From positions 186,001 through 250,000 of the forward strand of contig NZ_NPGA01000008.1 in assembly GCF_002259485.1 (NCBI RefSeq): a stretch of 64,000 nt of DNA, in the 5' to 3' direction. Made by a program: the position numbers and the translations under genes. The notes below the pieces were generated by a model, which worked only from the letters and a program-made list of their open reading frames with translations, was not told the DNA's origin and made no database searches. Below are positions 7,675-15,457 of this stretch, piece by piece. Position 1 is the stretch's first letter. The number at the start of each line of letters is the position of its first letter. This DNA is from Rhodococcus sp. 14-1411-2a (lineage in GTDB: Bacteria > Actinomycetota > Actinomycetes > Mycobacteriales > Mycobacteriaceae).

Positions 7675-8673
7675 GTGTTCGCCCTGCTGGGCGGGGTCGT
7701 GCTGTGCGTGGTGTCGGTTCTCGTCGCCATCACCCTCGGGCCGGCGAACATCTCGCTGGTCAACGTGCGCGACGTGGTGCTCAACCATCTCGGCATCACC
7801 GACATCCCGGTGAAGGTATCGAAGAACGCGATCATCTGGGAGGAGCGACTCCCCCGTGCGCTCGTCGCTGCAGCAAGTGGCGTCGGACTCGGCATCTGCG
7901 GCGTCATCATGCAGTCGCTTCTGCGTAATCCCCTGGCGGACCCGTTCGTGCTCGGTGTCTCCTCGGGTGCCTCGACGGGTGCCGTCGTGGTCGGTGTCCT
8001 CGGTGTCGGCGGGGCCGCGCTCGGGCTGTCCGGTGGTGCGTTCATCGGTGCACTCGTCGCGTTCGGCCTGGTGTTGTTTCTCGCCCGAATGTCCGGCAGC
8101 GGAAACGATCGCGTGATTCTCGCCGGTGTTGCAACCACTCAATTGTTCTCGGCCCTGACGTCTTTCGTGATCTTCGCGTTCGCCGACTCGGACGAGACGC
8201 GCGGCGTGATGTTCTGGCTGCTCGGTTCGTTCGAGGGTGTGCGATGGAACGACGTCGTGCTGTGTGTGACCGTGGCCGGCATCGGCGCGGTGGTGTGTTG
8301 TTACTACGCGTACGTCCTCGACGCGTTCGCGTTCGGCAACTCGGTGGCGTCCTCGCTCGGCTTCGACGTCAAGAAGGTCCGATTGGCTCTGCTCGTCGGC
8401 ACCGCCCTGATCACCGCGACATTGGTCAGCGTCGCCGGTGCGATCGGTTTCGTCGGCCTCATTCTTCCGCACGCCGCGCGACTGTTGGTAGGGCCCAACC
8501 ACAGCCGCCTCGTGCCCACCACTGCCGTCATCGGCGCGATCTTCATGGTGTGGGTCGACGCCGTCTCCCGGGTCGCGTTTGCGCCGACCCCACTTCCGGT
8601 CGGCGTCGGAACGGCGTTGGTCGGCGTTCCGGCCTTCATCGCGATCATGGCTCGAAGGAGGGGAATTCGATGA
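7675..8673 (+). CDS. FecCD-family siderophore ABC permease
   Basis: 332 residues from GTG 7675. That start falls inside the first membrane segment (WRWVFALLGG), so the true start may lie upstream, where only a CTG at 7606 (overlapping the previous stop) is available. About nine to ten membrane segments are visible. Family motifs are RLPRALVAAASGVGLGICGV, RNPLADPFVLGVSSGAS and AIGFVGLILPHAARLL. Only one permease gene is present, so the channel is presumably a homodimer. It overlaps the ATPase by 4 bp. Confidence 0.85.
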   Translation: MFALLGGVVLCVVSVLVAITLGPANISLVNVRDVVLNHLGITDIPVKVSKNAIIWEERLPRALVAAASGVGLGICGVIMQSLLRNPLADPFVLGVSSGASTGAVVVGVLGVGGAALGLSGGAFIGALVAFGLVLFLARMSGSGNDRVILAGVATTQLFSALTSFVIFAFADSDETRGVMFWLLGSFEGVRWNDVVLCVTVAGIGAVVCCYYAYVLDAFAFGNSVASSLGFDVKKVRLALLVGTALITATLVSVAGAIGFVGLILPHAARLLVGPNHSRLVPTTAVIGAIFMVWVDAVSRVAFAPTPLPVGVGTALVGVPAFIAIMARRRGIR

Positions 8674-9473
8674 CACTGCACGCATCGAACGTGTCCTGGA
8701 AGCGCGGTGGCGTCCTGGTGGTCGACGGCGTGACCCTGCATCCGGGGCCCGGTCGCATGGTGGGACTGTTGGGCCCCAACGGTTCCGGTAAGTCCTCACT
8801 GCTCCACCTGATGGCCGGGGCCGCATCACCCACCGCTGGTGTCGTCGAACTCGACGGTGCGGAGCTCGGTTCGCTCAAGCGCAGACACATCGCCCGCGCG
8901 GTCGCGGTCGTCGGACAGCACGCGCACACGGACGTCGACGTGACGGTCGGAGACGTCGTGCGTCTGGGACGCATCCCGCATCGCGGGGCTTTCGGTGGAA
9001 GCGACCTGGACGACGACGCCGTGGACGATGCACTCGCGCAGACCGGACTCACCGACAAAGCGGATCGATTGTGGCGCACGCTCTCCGGTGGTGAGCAGCA
9101 GCGGGCGCACATCGCTCGCGCACTCGCCCAACAGCCCCGCGAGATGTTGCTGGACGAACCCACCAACCATCTCGATATCCATCACCAGCTCGAGCTGTTG
9201 GCCCTCGTTGCGCGCCTGCCGATCACCAGCGTCGTCGCGCTCCACGACCTGAACCTGGCGGCGATGTTCTGCGACGAGGTCCTGGTTCTCAAGGACGGCA
9301 GGGTCGTCGCAGGCGGCACACCCGCGGAGGTGCTGACCGAGGAACTGATCGCCGAGGTCTACGAGGTGCGAGCGCGAGTGTCCGGAGACGGCGACGGGCG
9401 CGTACACATCCGCTTCGATGCGGGCACCGTGCACGAGTTGTTCGAGGACAACCGCCGGGTACTCGGCACCTGA
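8670..9473 (+). CDS. FecE/FepC-type siderophore ABC ATPase
   Basis: 267 residues with Walker A GPNGSGKSS, signature LSGGEQQR, Walker B EMLLDEPTNHLD and switch His in ALHDLNLAA. The start ATG overlaps the permease stop (ATGA) and has an upstream aaggagg. It energises the 6563-8673 binding protein and permease, completing a second FecBCD-type importer in the window. The last ~20 residues are acidic and not part of the ABC fold. Confidence 0.9.
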   Translation: MTLHASNVSWKRGGVLVVDGVTLHPGPGRMVGLLGPNGSGKSSLLHLMAGAASPTAGVVELDGAELGSLKRRHIARAVAVVGQHAHTDVDVTVGDVVRLGRIPHRGAFGGSDLDDDAVDDALAQTGLTDKADRLWRTLSGGEQQRAHIARALAQQPREMLLDEPTNHLDIHHQLELLALVARLPITSVVALHDLNLAAMFCDEVLVLKDGRVVAGGTPAEVLTEELIAEVYEVRARVSGDGDGRVHIRFDAGTVHELFEDNRRVLGT

Positions 9474-9533
9474 AAGGTTCGCGATGCTGTGCCCTCAGGG
9501 TTGGGTACGGAGATTCGTGGTAATCCTTCTGTC

Positions 9534-11042
9534 ATGACCGACTCCTCGCCGCAACCGACGGTACCGACCACGGGCCTGCCCGCATTCGGGTTCGAGACGA
9601 CCTTCGCCGACGAGGTTCCTGGACTGACAGTGCCGTGGCAGGGCACCCACGCGCCGGTTCCTCGGGTGCTGATTCTCGACGATGACCTCGCTCGGTCTCT
9701 CGCGCTCGACCCGACGTCGCTGCGCACGGCCGAGGCAGCCGGTGTGCTGTCCGGGTCGATTCCTCCGGCCGAATCCGCCACTGTGGCAATGGCGTACGCG
9801 GGTCATCAGTTCGGCAATTTCGTTCCCCTGCTGGGGGACGGCCGAGCACTGCTGCTCGGCGAGCTGCGCGATGATCGGGGCCATCGAGTCGATCTGCATC
9901 TCAAGGGGTCCGGCGCTACCCCGTTCTCGCGTGGGGGCGACGGGAGAGCGGTAGTGGGCGCCATGCTGCGCGAGTACCTCATCAGCGCAGCGATGCACGC
10001 GCTGCACATTCCCACCACACGTTCGCTCGCCGTCGTCACCACCGGTGAACAGGTGGTGCGAGAAGGAGGTCCGCAGCCCGGGGCAGTGCTTGCCAGGGTC
10101 GCGTCGAGCCATCTGCGGGTGGGCACCTTCGAGTTCGCGGCTCGGCGCGAGGGGCTCACGCAGCCCCTCGCCGACTACGCGATAGCCCGCCACTATCCGG
10201 AACTGCTCGAGCTGCCGGTCGAGGAGCGCTGTCTCGCCTTCTTCGAGGCTGTCGTCGAAGCCCAGGCATCGCTTGTCGCGCAGTGGATGTCGGTCGGATT
10301 CGTGCACGGTGTAATGAACACCGACAACACGACGATCTCCGGGGAGACCATCGACTACGGACCGTGCGCATTTCTCGACTCCTACGATCCGGCTACGGTG
10401 TTCAGCTCCATCGACCACGGCGGACGCTATGCCTACGGCAATCAACCCGCAGTGCTCGGGTGGAATCTGGCCAGGTTCGGCGAAACACTACTGCCCCTGG
10501 TCGATTCGACGCCCGATACCGCCATCACGGCTCTCACCGCGGTGCTGGACACGTTCGGGGAACGCTACCGCCGGCACTACTCTGCCGCGATGGCCCTCAA
10601 GCTCGGCCTGGCAGACGATGGCGCGGACGCGGCGCTCGTCGACGAACTGCATCGGTTGCTCACCGACCACCGCGCCGACTGGACCCTGACCTTCCGTGCC
10701 CTCGCCGAAAACCTGCGCGGAGACTCGTCGCCCTTCGACTCCCTCGTTCCACCGGACGCGTCCGCGGAGTGGCTCGAGCGTTGGCGGACAGCGGTTTCGG
10801 CGCGGGGACAGGACTATTCATCGATCGCCGACGGGATGGATCGCGTCAACCCCGCCTACATTCCCCGCAACCATCTGGTCGACGCCGCACTCAGGTCCGC
10901 GACCGAGGGCGATCTCGCGCCTGTCCAGCGTCTGCTCGACGTCGTCACGACACCGTTCGACCGCCGCGACGAACGGTCCGAGTACGCCCTGCCCGCGCCT
11001 GCGAACTTCAGCGCCGGATTTCGGACCTTCTGCGGGACCTGA
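9534..11042 (+). CDS. selO: Protein adenylyltransferase SelO (YdiU family)
   Basis: 502 residues from ATG 9534. It has the pseudokinase-like family signature: MAYAGHQFGNFVPLLGDGRA, then LKGSGATPFSRGGDGRAV, REYLISAAMHALHIPTTRS and FVHGVMNTDNTTISGETIDY. SelO transfers AMP from ATP to Ser/Thr/Tyr residues of target proteins and is linked to redox homeostasis in other bacteria and mitochondria. The protein ends with NFSAGFRTFCGT, a short form without the Sec/Cys tail of eukaryotic members, though a Cys is present three residues from the end. Convergent with the VOC gene. Confidence 0.93.
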   Translation: MTDSSPQPTVPTTGLPAFGFETTFADEVPGLTVPWQGTHAPVPRVLILDDDLARSLALDPTSLRTAEAAGVLSGSIPPAESATVAMAYAGHQFGNFVPLLGDGRALLLGELRDDRGHRVDLHLKGSGATPFSRGGDGRAVVGAMLREYLISAAMHALHIPTTRSLAVVTTGEQVVREGGPQPGAVLARVASSHLRVGTFEFAARREGLTQPLADYAIARHYPELLELPVEERCLAFFEAVVEAQASLVAQWMSVGFVHGVMNTDNTTISGETIDYGPCAFLDSYDPATVFSSIDHGGRYAYGNQPAVLGWNLARFGETLLPLVDSTPDTAITALTAVLDTFGERYRRHYSAAMALKLGLADDGADAALVDELHRLLTDHRADWTLTFRALAENLRGDSSPFDSLVPPDASAEWLERWRTAVSARGQDYSSIADGMDRVNPAYIPRNHLVDAALRSATEGDLAPVQRLLDVVTTPFDRRDERSEYALPAPANFSAGFRTFCGT

Positions 11043-11062
11043 AGATGTGACGGGCAGCGCGG

Positions 11063-11461
11063 TCAGGCAGGCGCAGCGAAGAATTCGAGGGCAATGTTGT
11101 CGGGATCACGGAACGAGATTCCGGAACCGTAGTGTGCGTGTTCGATACCGCTGTGCGCGATGCCGAGTCGGTCGAGCGTCGATACCCAAGACGCCAGGTC
11201 GTCCTGTGTGCAGCCGAACGCGATGTGGTCCACGCCCGTTCTCTTCTCGTCGAAGGCACCGGAGACCTGAGCGTCGCCGTGGGTGTGCAATCCGAACAGC
11301 ATTCCGCCGTCGAGCGCGAACACGGTGTGGTGATAGTTGCCGGATTCTTCGTCCTCGTCGAGTACGGGGGACGCATCGAACAGTCGTGAGTACCACTCGG
11401 TGCTGGCGGCAAGATCGGATACGGTCACGGCCACGTGGGAGAGGCCGGGGAAGTGCGACAT
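11063..11461 (-). CDS. VOC (glyoxalase/bleomycin resistance/dioxygenase) superfamily protein
   Basis: 132 residues from ATG 11461. It has two beta-alpha-beta-beta-beta repeats: LSHVAVTVSDLAASTEWYSRL at the start and GVDHIAFGCTQDDLASW in the middle, ending SFRDPDNIALEFFAAP. Metal-ligand candidates are His9, His in GVDHIAF and the C-terminal Glu in ALEFF. This is the single-domain layout of lyases, isomerases and antibiotic-sequestering proteins of the superfamily; the substrate cannot be read. Confidence 0.85.
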   Translation of the reverse strand: MSHFPGLSHVAVTVSDLAASTEWYSRLFDASPVLDEDEESGNYHHTVFALDGGMLFGLHTHGDAQVSGAFDEKRTGVDHIAFGCTQDDLASWVSTLDRLGIAHSGIEHAHYGSGISFRDPDNIALEFFAAPA

Positions 11462-11556
11462 GCGCTGGTCCTTTCGTCGTCCCCGTCCACGTTAGGCACC
11501 GACGTCTGTGTGCCACCCGAGATCAGCGCAATACTGCCCGTTCGGCGGGGTTGTGT

Positions 11557-12771
11557 TCACGACGTCCGCTTCTGTTCGGCTCTGATCAGGCCGCCGCCGA
11601 CGATCAGTCGTTGAATCTCGCTGGTCCCCTCGTACAACCGAAGCAGCCGGACATCACGGTAGATGCGCTCCACCGGCACCTCACGCATGTACCCGGCACC
11701 ACCGTGAATCTGAACAGCCAGATCGGCGACCTGGCCGACCATCTCGGTGCAGAACAGCTTCACCGCAGACGGCGCGATACGGCGATCGGTCTCCTGCACC
11801 CACGCCCGCGCCGCCTCACGCACCATCGCCCGGCCCGCCATGACACCGACCTGTTGATCGGCGATCATCGCCTGCACCAACTGGAAGTTGCCGATCGGCT
11901 CCCCGCCCTGAGTGGACGACGCGGCATGAGCCACCGACTCGTCCAAGGCACGCTGCGCCTGACCGACGGCCAACGCCGCGATATGCACCCGCCCCCGCGC
12001 CAACGACGTCATAGCCGCCTTGTACCCGATATCGATCTTGGGTCGTTCCGCAGGCTCCACTCCGGCGTCGCCGTTGCCGCCCACCAACGCATCGGCCTCG
12101 ACGCGCACGTCGGTGAAGTTCACGTCGGCAGTGCCCGAGCCCTGCTGCCCCATCTTCGCGTCCTTGACGCCCACCTCGATGCCGGCCGTGTCGGAAGGGA
12201 CCAGAAATACTGCAATACCGTTGCCACTCTGCGGTTTCGGGTCCAATTTGGCGAAGACGACGAACATGTTCGCGATCGGCGCATTGGTGATGTAGCGCTT
12301 GCTGCCGTTGATCACCCAACCCGAGCCCTCGACCGTCGCCGTCGTCTTCAACCCCGCTGGATTCGACCCGGCCCCGTCCTCGGTCAGCGCGAAGGACGCA
12401 ACGACGTCGCCGGTTGCCATGCCCGGCAACCACGTCGCCTTCTGCTCCTCGGTACCGAACCCCACGAGCACCTGCCCGGCGATCCCGTTGTTGGTGCCGA
12501 ACATCGATCGCAACGACAGCGAGGTGTAACCGAGCTCCATGGCCACCTCGACGTCCTGAATCAAATTCAGGCCCACACCGCCCCACTCCTGCGGAATCGC
12601 GTAGCCGAACAGACCCATCTCCGCGGCCTGCTGTCGCAGATCGTCCGGAATCGAATCGTTGTTCATGATCTCCAGTTCACGAGGAACCACACGTGAGCGC
12701 ACGAACTGCGAGATCTGCTTCAACACGTCCGCGAAGACGTCGTCCGGTACATCGGGATTCAGCGTGTCCAT
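11557..12771 (-). CDS. Acyl-CoA dehydrogenase
   Basis: 404 residues with the three-domain acyl-CoA dehydrogenase layout. FAD/substrate signatures are FALTEDGAGSNPAGLKTTA in the middle domain and VQIHGGAGYMREVPVERIYRD near the C-terminus. The usual Glu base of short/medium-chain members fits RLLRLYEGTSEIQRL. It would make an alpha,beta double bond in an acyl-CoA, passing electrons to ETF. It is on the same strand as the isochorismatase-HyuBA-CoA-transferase genes but is separated from them by a hairpin repeat, so it may be its own unit while acting on the same acyl-CoA. Confidence 0.92.
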   Translation of the reverse strand: MDTLNPDVPDDVFADVLKQISQFVRSRVVPRELEIMNNDSIPDDLRQQAAEMGLFGYAIPQEWGGVGLNLIQDVEVAMELGYTSLSLRSMFGTNNGIAGQVLVGFGTEEQKATWLPGMATGDVVASFALTEDGAGSNPAGLKTTATVEGSGWVINGSKRYITNAPIANMFVVFAKLDPKPQSGNGIAVFLVPSDTAGIEVGVKDAKMGQQGSGTADVNFTDVRVEADALVGGNGDAGVEPAERPKIDIGYKAAMTSLARGRVHIAALAVGQAQRALDESVAHAASSTQGGEPIGNFQLVQAMIADQQVGVMAGRAMVREAARAWVQETDRRIAPSAVKLFCTEMVGQVADLAVQIHGGAGYMREVPVERIYRDVRLLRLYEGTSEIQRLIVGGGLIRAEQKRTS

Positions 12772-12851
12772 GGAACCACTATCCCCCCATGGGTGGATCG
12801 ATTCGTCCGAACCGACGGGATTTTCCTGGCAGGACGGAACCGTCCCACCAC

Positions 12852-12918
12852 ATCGGCTCTCCCGTTTCGGATCTCAGCCTCCGATCGGCGTCGAGTATTC
12901 GAATCCGAGGAGCTGATC
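12852..12918. repeat. Structured intergenic repeat, copy 1
   Basis: First of three copies of a ~67-bp hairpin element. The shared centre CTCCGATCGGCGTCG (12879-12893) lies in the loop region. Outer arms are ATCGGCTC (12852-12859) and GAGCTGAT; inner arms are TCGGAT (12867-12872) and ATCCGA (12903-12908). It sits just after the stop of the isochorismatase gene (minus strand) and upstream of the acyl-CoA dehydrogenase. Copies are also at 20533 and 36840. Confidence 0.75.
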
Positions 12919-12941
12919 TTCATCTGTGGCTCGAACAGCCG

Positions 12942-13571
12942 TCACCCAGAAGACGACCCGAACTGGCCGATTGCCTGCGCGAGATCGATGACGTCCGCAT
13001 ATTTGGCCTGCAGGTCGAGCAGGTTCGACTCGTGCATGCCCGGCTCCCGATCACCACACGCATCTGCCACCACCAGAGGACGGAAACCGTGCTGCAGTGC
13101 GTCGGTCGCGCTTGCACGGATGCAGCCGCTGGTGGTCAACCCACAGATGTACAGCGTGTCCATGCCGCGGGCGGTGAGAGTGGCCGCCAGAGAGGTACCG
13201 AAGAACGCACTTGCATACTGCTTGGTCACCACGGTCTCCCCGGCGATCGGACGGGGGTCGACGGGAAATTCGCCCAGTTCCGAGCCCTCCTCGAAGACCG
13301 TCAGAGCCGGAATCTTCGTCGTGAAGAGCCCGCCGTCGGTTCCGCCGGGCTGATAGCTGACCCGGGTGAACACAACCGGAACACCGGCTGATCGTGCGAC
13401 CGAAACCAGCTGTGCCGCAGCCTCTACTGCCGCTTCCACCGGGGCACGCAGGGGCGAGCCGTCCACCAGGTAGGCCGCGACGATGTCGACCACCAGAACC
13501 GCCGGGTTACGGCCGGGGCCCAGCTCACCGGCAAATCCCGACTCCCGGTACGACCCGAGCGTGTCGCTCAC
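12942..13571 (-). CDS. Isochorismatase-like cysteine hydrolase
   Basis: 209 residues from GTG 13571, overlapping the HyuB stop by 4 bp (GTGA). The catalytic triad is visible: Asp in AVLVVDIVAAYL, Lys in ETVVTKQYASAF and Cys in YICGLTTSGCIRAS. The order and the CGLTTSGCIRAS motif fit N-carbamoylsarcosine amidohydrolase and related amidases better than true isochorismatase. Coupled to HyuA/HyuB, it may hydrolyse an amide or carbamoyl product of those enzymes. Substrate is inferred only. Confidence 0.85.
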   Translation of the reverse strand: MSDTLGSYRESGFAGELGPGRNPAVLVVDIVAAYLVDGSPLRAPVEAAVEAAAQLVSVARSAGVPVVFTRVSYQPGGTDGGLFTTKIPALTVFEEGSELGEFPVDPRPIAGETVVTKQYASAFFGTSLAATLTARGMDTLYICGLTTSGCIRASATDALQHGFRPLVVADACGDREPGMHESNLLDLQAKYADVIDLAQAIGQFGSSSG

Positions 13572-15457
13572 GCGCGCACTGCCTTACGGACGTTCACCGG
13601 CGGACGCGGGGCGGGCAATCCGGTTTCGGCCTCGCACCGCTCGAGGATCTTCTCGATCGACGGCCCCTTGTCGAACACTGCGATCTCCCCGCGCGCGGCA
13701 GACATCTCACTGCGCGCGGCCTCGGAGGCGGACGAATCGACGACACCGTCGGCATCGCAGACGATTCCGTAGCCGATGCGGGCACCCTCGGTACTGACCA
13801 GACCCCGCCGAACTTCGAGACCGACCAGTTCGGGATCCCGCTTCAGCGGGTCGCCCCAACCGCCGCCGCCCCACGTGACGAAGTGCAGCACGTCGCCTCG
13901 TCCCACCGGTACCTCGTGGATCTTGCTGGCCAACACCTCGACCTCACCCGATGCTCGGACGATCCACTTCTTCCCTCTCGCACCGGGTTTACCGCCGTTG
14001 ACACCCCACGGATACGTGAGCCACCGGTCGTCGTGAATGGCGATGGTGCCCGGCTCCTCGAAGTAGTACGCCACGTCGACGCCGTTGCCGCCGCGATGAA
14101 GCCCGGCCCCGCCGGTGTCGGTGACGGTCTCCCACCGCTCGACACGCAGCGGATAGTAGGACTCGAGGTACTCGCAGGGGATGTTGACGAACGACGGCCA
14201 CAGCGAGTGACCGTCCGGCCCGTCTCCCATCGGACGACCGGGGATACCTCCGAATCCGATCGAGTACAGCTGGAACCACTCCCCGTCCCGCGCGCCCCCG
14301 TCGTAGTGACCGGAGTACATGAAGTGCGGCGACGACGAGAAGCCTGCGGCGTTGAGAATCTCGGGGTTGTTCTTACCCAGCAGCCCACCGAAAAGGTCGA
14401 AGACACGGCCGATTCCGTGGTTGCGGCCGTTGAGTGCAGCCGGATAGCGCGGCTTCCAGAACGAGTCCTCTGGAATGGTCACGTCGATCAACGGATAGAA
14501 GCCGTCGTTCCACAGAATCTGCGGGTCGGCCACGGTGATGACGTAGATGCCGAAGAACATGCGTACGAGATTCTCGTTGATGAAGTAGTTGATCGGCCCG
14601 ACGGCCTGCGGTGCCGCCTTGCTGAAGTCGAGGTGGATCTTCTCCCCGTGCCGGGTCAGCTCGATGGTCAGTTCGTAAGGGCCGTAACCACATCCGTCAT
14701 CGCAGATGAAGTCGCTGAACTCGATGGTCTCGCCGTCGACGAACAGCATCGCGAGCAGCACCTTCATGGCCTGATAGTTCCTGTCGAGCAACGCGTCGAG
14801 CGCCGACAGATACACGTCGACGCCGAACCGGTCGCAGAGTTCGACGATGCGCCGCGACGCGGTGGTGCACGCTGCGACCAGTCCGTTCAGGTCTGCTCGG
14901 TTCCAGTCCGGCTTGCGCACCTGGTTGAGAATGATGTCCAGGGCGGTCTCGTTCAATTCGCCTGCGCTGTAGAGCTTGAAGGGCGGGATGACGACGCCCT
15001 CCTCGAAGATGGTGTGTGCATCGGTCGGCATGGACGACGGCGTCTTACCCCCGACGTCGGCCATGTGCCCGAACATCGACGACCAACCGACGACCCGTCC
15101 GCTGTGGAAGATGGGCAACACGATCAGCCAGTCGTTGGCGTGACTGATGGCAGCACCACACGCGTAAGGATCGGAGGTGAGCAGGATGTCGCCCTCGCCG
15201 ACGGTGCCGGAGAAGTTGTCGAGGAAGTCGGGAACGGACAGGCCGAACTGCCCGACCACCATTTTGCCGCTCGGATCGGCGATGAGGGGAAATTCGTCGT
15301 GCTGTTCGCGGATACCCGGCGACAGTGCCGTCCTGAAGAGGACCTCGTCCATCTCGGCACGGGCGTTTCGCAGGGCGTTCTCGATGATGTCGAGCGTGAT
15401 CGGGTCGACGGGAACCGTGGTGAACGGGGTCTTCGAGGTCTCGATGATGGTGGCCAT
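13568..15457 (-). CDS. hyuB: Hydantoinase B / oxoprolinase-type subunit
   Basis: 629 residues from ATG 15457. The start overlaps the stop of the HyuA gene (TGATG), so the long upstream extension of this frame is not coding. It begins with PFTTVPVDPITLDIIENAL and NARAEMDEVLFRTALSPGIREQHD, a hallmark of the HyuB family, and ends with a VTWGGGGWGDPLKRDPELV segment. Together with HyuA it should perform ATP-dependent opening of a cyclic imide or lactam, or a carboxylase-like reaction as in acetone carboxylase relatives. Substrate unknown. Confidence 0.9.
   Translation of the reverse strand: MATIIETSKTPFTTVPVDPITLDIIENALRNARAEMDEVLFRTALSPGIREQHDEFPLIADPSGKMVVGQFGLSVPDFLDNFSGTVGEGDILLTSDPYACGAAISHANDWLIVLPIFHSGRVVGWSSMFGHMADVGGKTPSSMPTDAHTIFEEGVVIPPFKLYSAGELNETALDIILNQVRKPDWNRADLNGLVAACTTASRRIVELCDRFGVDVYLSALDALLDRNYQAMKVLLAMLFVDGETIEFSDFICDDGCGYGPYELTIELTRHGEKIHLDFSKAAPQAVGPINYFINENLVRMFFGIYVITVADPQILWNDGFYPLIDVTIPEDSFWKPRYPAALNGRNHGIGRVFDLFGGLLGKNNPEILNAAGFSSSPHFMYSGHYDGGARDGEWFQLYSIGFGGIPGRPMGDGPDGHSLWPSFVNIPCEYLESYYPLRVERWETVTDTGGAGLHRGGNGVDVAYYFEEPGTIAIHDDRWLTYPWGVNGGKPGARGKKWIVRASGEVEVLASKIHEVPVGRGDVLHFVTWGGGGWGDPLKRDPELVGLEVRRGLVSTEGARIGYGIVCDADGVVDSSASEAARSEMSAARGEIAVFDKGPSIEKILERCEAETGLPAPRPPVNVRKAVRA

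Noticed and set aside
7507-8829. 440-codon minus-strand frame opposite the second FecCD/ATPase genes
   Set aside because: Asp/Arg/His-rich shadow with no recognisable fold; the plus strand has obvious transporter motifs.
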